Both the position numbers and the translations under genes were made by a program. From CAVVYW01 sp963752605 (GTDB taxonomy: Bacteria; Actinomycetota; Thermoleophilia; Solirubrobacterales; 70-9): a stretch of DNA of 64,000 bases. The notes below the pieces were generated by a model that saw nothing but the letters and a program-made list of their open reading frames with translations, made no database searches and was not told the DNA's origin. How positions within the stretch are numbered: position 1 is the first letter of the stretch; each line of letters begins with the position of its first letter. The stretch covers positions 54,237 through 118,236 of the forward strand of contig CAVVYW010000009.1 of NCBI GenBank assembly GCA_963752605.1, read 5' to 3'. Shown piece by piece: positions 38,210 through 47,298 of this stretch.

Positions 38210-38245
38210 CCGGCGCCCCCGGACGCGAAGCGGAGGAGGCGCCGG
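38210..38245. terminator. GGCGCC-armed hairpin before the next start codon
   Basis: CCGGCGCC (38210-38217) pairs exactly with GGCGCCGG (38238-38245), 13 bases after the murein hydrolase stop. The right arm abuts the ATG at 38246, with GGAGG just before it, so it could terminate the upstream transcript or limit translation of the downstream gene. No T-run. Confidence 0.35.
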
Positions 38246-38974
38246 ATGATGCATCCCTTCGTCCAGCTCGAGCTGGCGGGTCAGATCGGTCTGCCGGACG
38301 GCCGCTACCTCGCTCGCGAAGGCGACTCCGAGCGCGTCCTGATCGTGCAGACGCTGGGCGCTCCCCGCGGCGGCGGCCGCAGGCGCCGGCCGCAGCCGGT
38401 GGATCCCGGTGACCCGGAGGCCGTGCCGGTGACGCGGGTGACGGTCGCGGCGGGGCGCGAGCTGGACGGCAAGCGGGACGCGTCGGCCTGGCTCGACTCC
38501 GCGACCGGAGACGCCGAGGCTCGCGCCGCCGAGGTGCGCTCGGCCACCCGCCTGATCAACCGCGCGCTGAACGCGCTCCGGGCCGAGGCCCGGGACCCGC
38601 TCGTGCAGGAAATCGGCGCCAGCCGGGCGCTGGCGGTGCGGATCGGCTACGGCACCGGCGAGCAGCTGGCGGACGGCAGGTGGACCGAGGCCAGGGAGCT
38701 GCCGCCTCCCCGCCGAGGCCGGCTGGAGGAGGTCGATCCCCAGACGCGCGTCGCCGCGGTCCTGGCCGGCCGCGAGGAGGTCCACCCCACCGAGACGCTC
38801 CTCCAGAGGGCGCGCCTCGATGCGGAGCAGGGGCGCGACGCCGAGGCCCGGTACGGGCTGCGAGCCGCGATGGCGGCGCTCGACGAGCGAGCCCGCGCCC
38901 GACGACGCGGATCTGCGCAAGCAGTGCCGGGCGCTGGAGGAGCGCCTTCAGGCCGAGGGGGACTCGGGTCGTAA
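38246..38974 (+). CDS. conserved-looking hypothetical protein
   Basis: About 242 residues. N-terminal strands (MMHPFVQLELAGQIGLPDGRYLAREGDSERVLIVQTLGA) precede a helical part (ATRLINRALNALRAEARDP) and a Glu/Arg-rich C-terminus (LLQRARLDAEQGRDAEARYGLR). Near 38885 another frame continues as APDDADLRKQCRALEERLQAEGD, so the real end may be shifted. No motif is recognised. Immediately upstream of, and possibly coupled with, the nitrilase-family gene. Confidence 0.55.
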   Translation: MMHPFVQLELAGQIGLPDGRYLAREGDSERVLIVQTLGAPRGGGRRRRPQPVDPGDPEAVPVTRVTVAAGRELDGKRDASAWLDSATGDAEARAAEVRSATRLINRALNALRAEARDPLVQEIGASRALAVRIGYGTGEQLADGRWTEARELPPPRRGRLEEVDPQTRVAAVLAGREEVHPTETLLQRARLDAEQGRDAEARYGLRAAMAALDERARARRRGSAQAVPGAGGAPSGRGGLGS

Positions 38975-38985
38975 GCTGGGCGGCG

Positions 38986-39951
38986 ATGAGGGTCGCCGCC
39001 GTACAGCTCGAGGCTCGCGTCGCGGACGTCGACTGCGAACCTCGAGGCGTCCGAGCGCCTCGCCGACGAGGCGGGGCGGGCGGGCGCCGAGTGCATCGTC
39101 CTGCCCGAGTTCTTCACGACCGGGATCGGGTTCGTCGAGGAGCTGGCCGATGCCGCGCTGGCGCCAGACGGGGCCGCGACGGGCCTCCTGCGAGACCTGG
39201 CCGAGCCGCCACGGCGCGATGGTCGGCGGCTCGTTCCTCTGCCGCGACGCGGACGGGGAGGTCCGGAACGCCTTCCTGCTCGCCACCCCGGACGGCGAGA
39301 TCGCCGGGCGCCACGACAAGGACCTGCCGACGATGTGGGAGAACGCCTTCTACGTCGGCGGGAACGACGACGGGGTCATCGATGCCGGCGGACATCACCG
39401 TCGGCGCCGCCGTCTGCTGGGAGCTGATGCGGACCCAGACCGTCCGCCGGCTGCGCGGCCGGGTCGACCTCGCGCTCACCGGCTCGGGCTGGTGGAGCCT
39501 CTCCGAGAACTGGCCCCCGCGAGCCGTGATGCGGCGGCTGGAGGCGAGCAACCACCGGCTCGCGGTCCATGCCGCCGAGTCGTTCGCCCTCTACGTCGGC
39601 GCGCCGGTCATCCACGCCGCCCACGCCGGCGCGCTTGCAGTGCCCGATGCCCTGGTCGTCCGCTGCCCTACCGCGGCCGCTTCGAGGGCGGGACGCTGGT
39701 CTGCGACGCGGAGGGGCGCGTCCTGGCCCACCGCGACCGCGACGAGGGCGAGGGCGTCGCGGTCGCCGAGGTCGAGCCCGGCCGCCGCCAGCCGCTGCGT
39801 CAGCCCCCCGACCGCTTCTGGCTGCACAACCGCGGCGCGACTCGCAGCGCTCGCGTGGAACTACCAGCGCCTCCACGGCAGGCCGTGGTACCGCAAGCAC
39901 GTGCGGGGGCGTCCGGCGCACGCGGCGTCTCAGCCGAAGGTCCCGGCCTAG
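38986..39951 (+). CDS. carbon-nitrogen hydrolase, nitrilase superfamily (many frameshifts)
   Basis: MRVAAVQLEARVADVD is the family start. The catalytic triad is complete across frames: Glu in CIVLPEFFTTGIGF, Lys in RHDKDLPTMWENAFYVGG and Cys in VGAAVCWELMRTQT. Later SGWWSLSENWPP and LYVGAPVIHAAHAGAL are seen, and the end reads WNYQRLHGRPWYRKHVRGRP. Frames change near 39043, 39205, 39385, 39640 and 39840. About 321 residues if repaired. Likely an amidase; substrate unknown. Its stop meets that of the sirtuin gene. Confidence 0.82.
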   Translation: MRVAAVQLEARVADVDCEPRGVRAPRRRGGAGGRRVHRPARVLHDRDRVRRGAGRCRAGARRGRDGPPARPGRAATARWSAARSSAATRTGRSGTPSCSPPRTARSPGATTRTCRRCGRTPSTSAGTTTGSSMPADITVGAAVCWELMRTQTVRRLRGRVDLALTGSGWWSLSENWPPRAVMRRLEASNHRLAVHAAESFALYVGAPVIHAAHAGALAVPDALVVRCPTAAASRAGRWSATRRGASWPTATATRARASRSPRSSPAAASRCVSPPTASGCTTAARLAALAWNYQRLHGRPWYRKHVRGRPAHAASQPKVPA

Positions 39952-40690
39952 CTAGAGGGCAGCGAGGACCGCCTCGAGGTCGGCGACCACGTCGCCGTCC
40001 ATCCGCACCTCGGCGTCGCCGTCGTACGGCGTCGGGCCCTTGGTGACGATCGCGAGCTTGCCGCCGCGGCCGAGCGTGACCGAGGGCAGGCCGGCGACCG
40101 GGTAGACCTCAAGCGAGGAGCCGACGCAGAGCATCAGGTCGGCCCGGGTCGCGAGCGCCTCCGCCTCGGCCATCGCGTCGAAGGGCAGCATCTCGCCGAA
40201 CAGCACGACGTCGGGCTTGACGACGGCGACGCAGCTCGGGCACTCCGGCACACCCTCGTCCCCGAACATCTCCTCGACCTCGGCGATCGCGAAGCGCCCC
40301 CCGCACTGCGGGCAGCTCGAGGTCCGGATCGACCCGTGCACCTCGATTACCCGCTCGGATCCGGCCTTGACGTGGAGCATGTCGATGTTCTGGGTGATAC
40401 GCCCTCGATCAGCCCGCGCCGCTCAAGCTCGGCCAGCGCCTCGTGGGCCGGGTTGGGCTCGACTCGCCGAGCGACTGGAAGCGCGGCCGGTAGAAGCTCC
40501 AGAAGCGGACGGGGTCGCTGCGGAAGGCGTCGATGTGCGCGACCTCCATCGGGTCCACCTTCTCCCACAGCCCCTCGCCGGGCGTCCGGAAATCAGGAAT
40601 CCCCGAGGGCACCGAAATGCCCGCGCCGGTCAGGGCGACGCTGCAGCTCGGACTCCTTCAGCAGCGAGGCAAGCCGCTCGGCCTGGTCCG
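39952..40690 (-). CDS. NAD-dependent protein deacylase, Sir2 family (frameshifts)
   Basis: Across frames the sirtuin motifs read VALTGAGISVPSGIPDFRTPGEGLWEK, then AHEALAELERRGLIEGV, an interrupted TQNID region, IEVHGSIRTSSCPQCGG with the catalytic His, the second zinc pair CPSC, KPDVVLFGEMLP and LCVGSSLEVYPVAGLP. Frame changes fall near 40625, 40470 and 40385. The start is uncertain: the frame VATDQAERLASLLKESE begins just after the stop of the neighbouring gene and has no ATG or GTG. About 246 residues. Confidence 0.85.
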
Positions 40691-40693
40691 TGG

Positions 40694-42683
40694 CTACTTG
40701 CCCTTCCACTGCGCCTTGCGCTTCTGGAGGAAAGCCGAGATGCCTTCCCGGCCGTCCTCGGAGAGGAACACCTTGGCGAAGCCCTCCTTCTCGGCCTCGA
40801 CCCCCTCGTCCAGGTCGCCCTTGTTGGAGACCTCCTTGATCGTCCTCGACCGCCAGCGGCGCCTGGCCGCCGAGCTTGCGGGCCCAGGAGATGGCGACGT
40901 CGAGCAGCTGCTCGTCAGGGACGAGGTCGTCGGCGAGGCCCCACTCGCGGGCCTCCTTGGCGAGGACCGCGTCGCCGGTGAGGTTCATCTCCTTGGCCCT
41001 GGCCTCGCCGACCAGGCGCGGCAGGCGCTGGGTCCCGCCGAAGCCGGGGATGATCCCCAGGTTGATCTCGGGCTGGCCGAAGACCGCCGACTCGGCCGCG
41101 ACCCTGAAGTCGCAGGCCATCGCCAGCTCGCAGCCGCCGCCGTAGGCGATCGCGTTGACCGCCGCGACGGTCGACTTCGAGCTCCGGCCCAGCTCCTTCA
41201 GCAGCTCATGGCCGTCGTTGATCATCTGGGCGCCCTTCTCGGGCGTGTCCATCTGGGTGAACGCCTTGATGTCGGCTCCCGCCGAGTAGACGACCGGCAG
41301 CGAGGAGTAGACGACCATCGCCTTCAGCTCGTCGTCGGCCTTGACCTCGTCCCAGACCTTGCGCAGGTCGCCGATCACGTCGGGGGAGATCGCGTTCATC
41401 GGCGGGTTGGCGAGCCAGGCGATCGCGACGTCGTCGCGCTTCTCCAGCTTCACCGCTCCCTCGCCCTCGCCCTGCGGATAGGCGTAGAAGCCGTGGCCGC
41501 TCTTCAGCCCGAGGCGGCCCTGGGCCACCAGGCGCTTCAGGATCCGCGGCGGCGCGAAGCGCTCGCCGTGGCCCTCGGTGAACTTCTCGAGCTTCTCGAG
41601 GACCGTGTCCAGCCCCTCCATGTCCGCCTTCCAGAACGGGGGGAACAGGCCCCGGCGCGGATCCATGCCGGCGCCGGCCATCATCCCGAGGTCGATCTCG
41701 CGGACGGTGCAGACGCCCTCCTCCAGCAGGCGGCAGGCCTCGACCAGCGAGTGGAGCAGGACGAGGTCCGTGAGCTCCTCGGGAGGGTCGGCGTCTCCCT
41801 TGACGTTGGGCTCGCCGTCCTTGTAGAAGCCCTCGCCGCCGGTCTTGGCACCGAGCTTTCCGTCCTTGACGAGCTTCTGCATCCCCTTGTGGACGTAGAA
41901 GCGGTCGCCGTAGACCTCCTGCAGATACTCGGCGACGTGCAGGGTCGTGTCCAGGCCGAGCGCGTCCACCAGCACGAACGGGCCCATCGGCGCGGTCTTG
42001 CCGGCGGCGGCCTCGTCGATCTTCTTGATCGAGAGGCCCTGCTCCTCCTGGGCCCGCCAGATCTCGCCGGCGCCCGCGTTGAGCACGCGGTTGACGACGA
42101 ATCCGGGGACCTCGCGGCAGGTGATCGGCTGCTTGCGGATAGCCTGGGCGAAGTTGAAGGCGGCAGTGACGGTCTCGCGCGAGGTGTCCTCCCCGTAGAT
42201 CACCTCGACGAGGGGCAACACGGACGCCGGGTAGAAGAAGTGGAAGCCGGCGACCTGGTTGGGCCTCAGCGTCTCACGGCCCATCTCGGTGATCGAGAGC
42301 GACGAGGTGTTGGAGGCGAGGATCGCGTGGCCCGGGGTCGCCTCGTCGAGCTCCGCGTAGACCGCCTTCTTGATCTCCATCTTCTCCGGCACCGCTTCGA
42401 TCACGAAGTCGACGTCGCCGAAGCCCTCGTAGTCGGTGGCGCCGGTGATCAGGCTCATCACCTCGTCGAGCCGGGCGTCGGCCGCCTTCTGGTCGATCTT
42501 CTCCTTGGAGACCAGCCGGTCCAGCTGGCTCTTGGTGACCTCGCGCGACTTCTCGAGCGCGGCGTCGACGAACTTTTGCTCGATGTCCTTGACGACGACT
42601 GGGATGTCGGCATTGGCGATGACTTGGGCGATCTCGCCGCCCATCGTGCCGCCGCCGACGACGGCGGCCTTCGTGACGAACAT
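40694..42683 (-). CDS. bifunctional 3-hydroxyacyl-CoA dehydrogenase / enoyl-CoA hydratase, inverted domain order
   Basis: Beta-oxidation fusion. The dehydrogenase comes first: VTKAAVVGGGTMGGEIAQVI (NAD-binding), IASNTSSL-like and HFFYPASVLPLVEVI, then two C-terminal helical parts. The crotonase domain follows: VVYSAGADIKAF, NAIAYGGGCELAMACDF and FGQPEINLGIIPGFGGTQRLP, with both catalytic Glu residues. In FadB/FadJ the crotonase is N-terminal, so this order is the reverse and resembles archaeal fusions. A shift near 40850 separates the last about 50 residues, which end KRKAQWKGK. About 662 residues. Start ATG 42683. Confidence 0.9.
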
Positions 42684-42785
42684 GTGAGGCGTCCTCCGGG
42701 GTCGGTTTGGCCGGGCAAGGCTAGTACAGCCGGCCGTGAGCACGCCGGTCCTTGGGCGGCTGCGGGCCGTCGGGATACTGTCGGC

Positions 42786-43270
42786 ATGTCGAGGGATCCG
42801 CGGGTCCGCCTGGCCACCGCCGACGACGCGGGCCAGGCCGCCCGCCTGCTGCACGACTTCAACACCGAGTTCGACGAGAAGATCGACGACGTCGGACGTC
42901 CTGGAGTCTCGCTACCGCCACCAGCTGGGGAGCAGCGACTTCTTCGTCCTCATCGGGGGCGACGGCCCCGATGGCTTCGCCCAGGTCCGCCTGAAGGGCC
43001 AGATCTACTCCGACGCTCTCGACGCGTATCTGGAGGAGCTCTACGTGTATCCGAGGAAGCGCGGCGAAGGGCTCGGCCGCGCGCTGCTGCAGGCGGCGAT
43101 GGACGAGGCCCGCGAGCGCGGCGCCGACCACATCGACCTCGGCACCAGCGAGGACGACACGGCGGCCCGCGGCCTCGTACGAGAGCATGGGCTTCACCAA
43201 CCGCGAGGGAAAGCCGGATGGCCCCGTGATGCTCTACTACGAGCGGGACTCTGACGGCTCATCGCCGTAG
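42786..43270 (+). CDS. GNAT-family N-acetyltransferase (two frameshifts)
   Basis: MSRDPRVRLATADDAGQAARLLHDFN starts the fold; after a shift near 42895 ESRYRHQLGSSDFFVLIGG and LDAYLEELYVYPRKRGEGLGRALLQAAMDEARERG give the acetyl-CoA pyrophosphate loop (RxxGxG). After a second shift near 43175 it ends with YESMGFTNREGKPDGPVMLYYERD. About 161 residues. Divergent from the HAD-ECH gene. Substrate unknown. Confidence 0.8.
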
Positions 43271-43720
43271 ACCTCGCGCTTGATCAGGCGTCACCGAGCG
43301 GATCACCGAGTCGAGGAAGGGCTCGACCTCCTTCAGCGAGCCGCTTGTACTCGCGCGGCCGGCGGGGGTGATCGAGTAATAGCGGCGGGTGCGGCGGTCC
43401 GGCAGTTCCCAGCGCCCCTCGATCAGGCCGTCGGTCTCCATCTGCCGGAGCAGCGGGTACATCGTGTTCGGGTTCACGGAGATCACCCCCTGGGTCATCT
43501 CCTCGATCCCCTCGATCAGCTTGTTCCCGTAAGTCGGCTCCTGGGCGATCAGGTGGAGGACGAGCAGCGGGAAGACGTCGCGGCGCCGGATCTCGCCGCC
43601 GAACACGTCGGAGGGGCGTCCGCCGGGGCGGCGCTGGCGCTCCTTGACCCCCTCGGCGCCCGCCTTCGCGGCCTCGGCCACCGCCTCTGAGACCGGCTTC
43701 GCTCCCTTGCGCTCGGCCAC
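43259..43720 (-). CDS. PadR-family transcriptional regulator
   Basis: RRRDVFPLLVLHLIAQEPTYGNKLIEGIEEMTQGVISVNPNTMYPLLRQMETDGLIEGRWE is the PadR winged helix, followed by RRYYSITPAGR and a helical dimerisation tail. Between 43335 and 43300 small frame shifts make the end uncertain (EYKRL then VEPFLDSVIRSV). About 153 residues, with an unusual Ala/Glu-rich N-terminal extension of about 40 residues. Start GTG 43720; a palindrome lies just upstream. Confidence 0.85.
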   Translation of the reverse strand: MAERKGAKPVSEAVAEAAKAGAEGVKERQRRPGGRPSDVFGGEIRRRDVFPLLVLHLIAQEPTYGNKLIEGIEEMTQGVISVNPNTMYPLLRQMETDGLIEGRWELPDRRTRRYYSITPAGRASTSGSLKEVEPFLDSVIRSVTPDQARGLRR

Positions 43721-43741
43721 GCGGGCGAGTCTACGCGCCTA

Positions 43742-43755
43742 CTTACTCGTAAGTC
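43742..43755. promoter_or_regulatory. candidate PadR autoregulatory operator
   Basis: ACTTAC-TC-GTAAGT is an exact inverted repeat 22-35 bases before the padR GTG, in the gap to the acyl-CoA dehydrogenase gene. AT-rich palindromes in such positions commonly bind the adjacent PadR dimer. Binding is inferred from position and symmetry. Confidence 0.5.
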
Positions 43756-43812
43756 CTCACGGTCCCGAGATGACGAACGCCCCGGGAGGCCGGGGCGCTC
43801 GCGAGGCTTCGA

Positions 43813-45054
43813 TTAGGAGAGGCGCTTGACCGTCGCCGGGGCCTGCTCGGCCTGGCTGTCACGGGCCTCGTCGGCCTTCTTCTCCTCAGCCTTCGGCGTC
43901 GGCTCGGCGACGTCGCGGCCCATCAGGATCTCCTTGGCGATCACGAGGCGCTGGATCTGCGAGGTGCCCTCGTACAGCTGCATGATCTTCGCGTCACGCA
44001 TCAGCTTCTCGACCGGGTACTCCTTGATGAAGCCGTAGCCGCCGTAGACCTGCACGGCGTCGACGGTGACCTCCATCGCGGTGTCCGCGGCGAAGCGCTT
44101 GGCGTGCGAGGCGGCCAGCGTGTTGCGCTTGCCTTGATCAAGAAGCACGGCCGACTGCCAGACCAGCAGGCGCGAGGCCTCGATCTTGGTCGCCATGTCG
44201 GCGATCATGAACGCAACCGCCTGGTGCATGGCGATCGGGACGCCGAACTGCACGCGCTCCTTGGAGTACTCAGCGGCGAACTCGAAGGCGGCCTGGGCGA
44301 TGCCGACCGCCAGGCCGGAGACTCCCGGCCGGGTGCGGTCGAGGGTCATCATCGCCAGCTTGAAGCCGTGGTTCTCCTCGCCGAGCAGATGGTCGGCGGG
44401 GACCTCGGTCTCGTTGAAGGTGATCGTGGCCGTGTTGGAGGCGCGCTGTCCGAGCTTGTCCTCCTTCTTGTCCACGGTGACCGTGTCGTCCTTCGGGACG
44501 ACGAAGGCGGAGATGCCGCGGTGGCCGGCGTCCTTGTCGGTCTTCGCGTAGACCGTGAACCAGTCCGCGTAGCCGCCGTTGGTGATGAAGCACTTGGAGC
44601 CGTTGATGACCCACTTGTCGCCCTTCTTCACGGCGGTCGTCTTCATGCCGGAGACATCGGAGCCGGCGTCCGGCTCGGTCAGGCAGAAGGAAGCCAGCTT
44701 GGGCTCTTCGGTGAGCATCCCGAGGTACTTCTTTTTGACCTCCTCGGAGCCGCCGAGCCCGACGGGCGCGGAGGCGAGGCCGTTGGCCATCAGGGAGGTG
44801 CCGATGCCGGAGCATCCCCAGCCCATCTCCTCCTCGATCAGACAGCCGGAGAGGTAATCGAGGCCCGGGCCGCCGTACTCCTCGGCGATGTGAGTGTTCA
44901 TCAGCCCGATCTCCCAGGCCTTGTCGACGATGTCCTGCGGCCAGGTCCCGTCCTTGTCGTAGTCCCACGCGACCTTGCGGATGTCCTTCTCGGCGAAGCT
45001 GTGCGCCAGCTCGCGCAGGTCCTTCTGCTCGTCGGTAAGCGTCAGATCAACCAC
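43813..45054 (-). CDS. acyl-CoA dehydrogenase
   Basis: FAD enzyme of fatty acid beta-oxidation, 413 residues and intact. CLTEPDAGSDVSGMKTTA and YVINGSKCFITNGG-like strands bind substrate and flavin; HQAVAFMIADMATKIEASR, VQVYGGYGFIKEYPVEKLMRDAKIMQLYEGTSQIQRLVIA in pieces include the catalytic Glu in YEGTSQIQ. A charged tail of about 30 residues follows. Start GTG 45054 with AAGGAG upstream. A TetR-type palindrome lies about 60 bases upstream. Works with the HAD-ECH fusion nearby. Confidence 0.95.
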   Translation of the reverse strand: MVDLTLTDEQKDLRELAHSFAEKDIRKVAWDYDKDGTWPQDIVDKAWEIGLMNTHIAEEYGGPGLDYLSGCLIEEEMGWGCSGIGTSLMANGLASAPVGLGGSEEVKKKYLGMLTEEPKLASFCLTEPDAGSDVSGMKTTAVKKGDKWVINGSKCFITNGGYADWFTVYAKTDKDAGHRGISAFVVPKDDTVTVDKKEDKLGQRASNTATITFNETEVPADHLLGEENHGFKLAMMTLDRTRPGVSGLAVGIAQAAFEFAAEYSKERVQFGVPIAMHQAVAFMIADMATKIEASRLLVWQSAVLLDQGKRNTLAASHAKRFAADTAMEVTVDAVQVYGGYGFIKEYPVEKLMRDAKIMQLYEGTSQIQRLVIAKEILMGRDVAEPTPKAEEKKADEARDSQAEQAPATVKRLS

Positions 45055-45112
45055 GGTGAGTAGAGCTCCTTGTGTAGAGGTCCGCGCATGAGGCGTCGCG
45101 GCCGAAACCGAT

Positions 45113-45132
45113 TGACTGGTCAGTCAGCCAGT
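45113..45132. promoter_or_regulatory. TetR-type operator upstream of the acyl-CoA dehydrogenase gene
   Basis: TGACT-GGTC-AGTCA (45113-45126) overlaps a second symmetry, ACTGG-N8-CCAGT (45115-45132). Nested GACTGGTCAGTC-like repeats are the usual operators of TetR-family repressors of fatty-acid genes in actinobacteria. No tetR gene is in this window, so the regulator would act from elsewhere. Confidence 0.5.
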
Positions 45133-45222
45133 AAAGGGAAGCGTACCGGATCAAGGGCCACATGACCCGGTTCTGCCCGCGGCGTGCGTGGGCTGCGCAC
45201 GGCCGGCCCCTACTCTCTGCCC

Positions 45223-45678
45223 ATGCCGCTCGCGATCGACACCGGCGTCGTGCTGATCCTGGTGGTGATCGCGGCCCTGCCGATCGGCGCGGTCTTCGCG
45301 CTCGGGGCGAGCAACGCGCTCGGCCAGATCGGCAAGGGAGCCTTCGAGATGGAGCACGAGATGCCCCAGGCGGGCGGCTCGGCGGCTCCGGTGACGAGCG
45401 AGGTCCGCGAGGAGGAGATCCGCCAGATGGTCCAGGCTCGCTCGTATCGCCGCGAGGCACGAGGCGAGGAAGCGCTCGACGTCGACGCTGAGGTCGACAA
45501 GCTGCTCTCCTCCGAGCGCGGCTCGGGCTCCCTCGGCCACGACGAGGGGCTCCGCGAGGAGGTCAGGCAGTTGGTGGTCGCCCGGAACGAGCGGCGCCAG
45601 CGCCAGGGCAAGGAGACCCTGGACGTCGACCAGGAGGTCGAGCGCCAGCTCCGGGAGCTGGAGAACCTCGGCCAGTAG
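45223..45678 (+). CDS. single-pass membrane protein with charged coiled-coil domain
   Basis: 151 residues. One N-terminal helix (VVLILVVIAALPIGAVFALGA), then two copies of a Glu/Arg-rich segment: EEEIRQMVQARSYRREARGEEALDVDAEVDKLL and EEVRQLVVARNERRQRQGKETLDVDQEVERQL. The duplicated unit RQxVxARxxRRxxxGxExLDVDxEV is easily aligned, so it arose by internal duplication. I do not recognise the family. Complete and free of indels. Confidence 0.7.
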   Translation: MPLAIDTGVVLILVVIAALPIGAVFALGASNALGQIGKGAFEMEHEMPQAGGSAAPVTSEVREEEIRQMVQARSYRREARGEEALDVDAEVDKLLSSERGSGSLGHDEGLREEVRQLVVARNERRQRQGKETLDVDQEVERQLRELENLGQ

Positions 45679-45723
45679 ACGCCCGTGAATGGGCCCGCGC
45701 CCGCTCGGGTATACATTCGGGGG

Positions 45724-46102
45724 ATGGAAGCCTCCGAGCGAGACGCTTCACCGCGGGACGAGCAGCTCGAGAGCGAGGCCGCCGACACGGTGGTCCAGCT
45801 CGATGAGGTCCTGAACCGCCCCGGCACCTACTTCAACCCGCAGACCGAGGTGCTGGTGGTCGTCGACGACTCGGCGGCCCTGGACGAGGAGGTCTTCAAC
45901 ATGGAGGCCTACGAGGGGGCGGAGTGGGTCCGGATCTCGGACGACGTCGCGATCGCCGGACGAGCAGCGCGACGTGATGCTCGAGGAGTTCCACATCGTC
46001 CAGCTCGCGGCTGTGGCGGAGCAGCGCAGGGAACGCCGCGGCGCCGCTGGCCCGCCATTCGTAGTGCACAGCGGCGACCGCCTCTTCGCGAGGATCATGT
46101 GA
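45724..46102 (+). CDS. small acidic hypothetical protein (one frameshift)
   Basis: ATG 45724. MEASERDASPRDEQLESEAADTVVQLDEVLNRPGTYFNPQTEVLVVVDDSAALDEEVFNMEAYEGAEWVRISDDVAI in pieces, then after an indel near 45957 DEQRDVMLEEFHIVQLAAVAEQRRERR and the end GDRLFARIM. About 125 residues, strongly acidic at the N-terminus. No motif recognised. It lies 45 bases after the membrane coiled-coil gene on the same strand. Confidence 0.6.
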
Positions 46103-46164
46103 CATTCGCATCATCGCGTCGGGTACACGATCCCGCCGTCGACAGGGAAGACGCTCCGCGCGGC

Positions 46165-47298
46165 TCATGCGACGCGCGCCCGCGCGACGGCCGCGCGGGC
46201 ATGCTGGACCGCGGCGGTCTCGGCGCCAGCGTCGCGTGCGATCTGGTGCGCCAGCTCTCGCTCGGCCTCGAGCACGCGCCCGGCCGTACGGCGGCTCGGC
46301 TCCGCGCGGAGGTAGCTCTTGAGCGTCGAGCGCGATCCCGCGAGCGCGTCTAGCTCGGCCGGCGTGACGACGCCGAGCTGGACCTCGGGGGCCATGAGAT
46401 CGCGCATCCATCCGCGCTCGACCGGCACGGTGGTCCTGTAGACCCAGACGAAGACGGCGATGAGCACGCCGGCAACGGTCATCGGCACGATCCAGGCGAA
46501 CGCGCTGCCGCCCCGATCGCGGAGCTCGCGTTCCACATGCCGTGCATGAGCATCGCGGTCAGCATCAGCGCGGCGCCGAGCCCCTTGCGCGCCGGCACCT
46601 CCGGGCGGCCGACGAACCAGACCAGGCCGGCGCCGAAGATGCCGCTGAACATCCAGTGCGAAGGGATCGACGCGATCGTCCGCGCGATGATCGTCGTCCA
46701 TGCCGCGTCGAGGTCGCCGAACGAGTTGGCCGCACCGAGGAACGCGTAGCTGATGTCCTCGCTGATCTGGAACCCGAGCCCGACCAGCGCGCCGACGACG
46801 AGCCCGTCGAAGGGACTGCGGATCAACCGCGGCGCGAGCGTGAGGAGCAGGAGGATCCCCGCGCCCTTCGCGAGCTCCTCGTTGACCGGCGCGGTGAGCG
46901 CCGCGCCCCAGTCGAAGGCGAAGCTCGCTCCGAACCCCTTCGCATAGAGGTTCATCACGGCGTCGTTGCCGAGGAGGGCGAACGCGCCGATCGCCGCGAC
47001 CGCGCCCCAGACGAAGCCGGCGGCGGCGAGCTTGCGCGGGAGGTCGTGTAGTGGTCCTCGTCGTGGATGAACCAGAGGTACGCGACCACCAGCAACCCGA
47101 ACACGATCGCCCCGCTGATCAGCGCGCCGCTGTAGGCGGCCGCCGCGATCGAGATCTGGCCGAGAGGACGACCGCGCCGGCGATGACCAGCAGGCAGTAG
47201 ACCCAGAAGGCGAGGTTCTGCGGCTGGACGAGGTGGAACTCCTCTCCGAAGCCCGACTGCTCGATCGCCCGGCGGCGGTTCTCGGTCGGCGCGCTCAC
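46165..47298 (-). CDS. PrsW-family intramembrane metalloprotease (frameshifts)
   Basis: Multi-helix membrane protein. The PrsW motifs are present: VNEELAKGAGILLLL (EExxK), GFQISEDISYAFLG, SIPSHWMFSGIFGAGLVW and LMHGMWNASS, which in the family hold the putative metal ligands. N-terminus from GTG 47298: EEFHLVQPQNLAFWVYCLLVIAGAVVL. The C-terminal cytosolic part (PEVQLGVVTPAELDAL, EAERELAHQIARDAG) is added after the core. Indels near 47160, 47050 and 46520. About 377 residues. PrsW enzymes cut anti-sigma factors; the target here is unknown. Overlaps the upstream gene by GTGA. Confidence 0.8.

Noticed and set aside
40533..43229. An 898-residue plus-strand open frame across the HAD-ECH gene
   Set aside because: No family sequence, and it lies wholly opposite well-supported genes; a GC-driven shadow.
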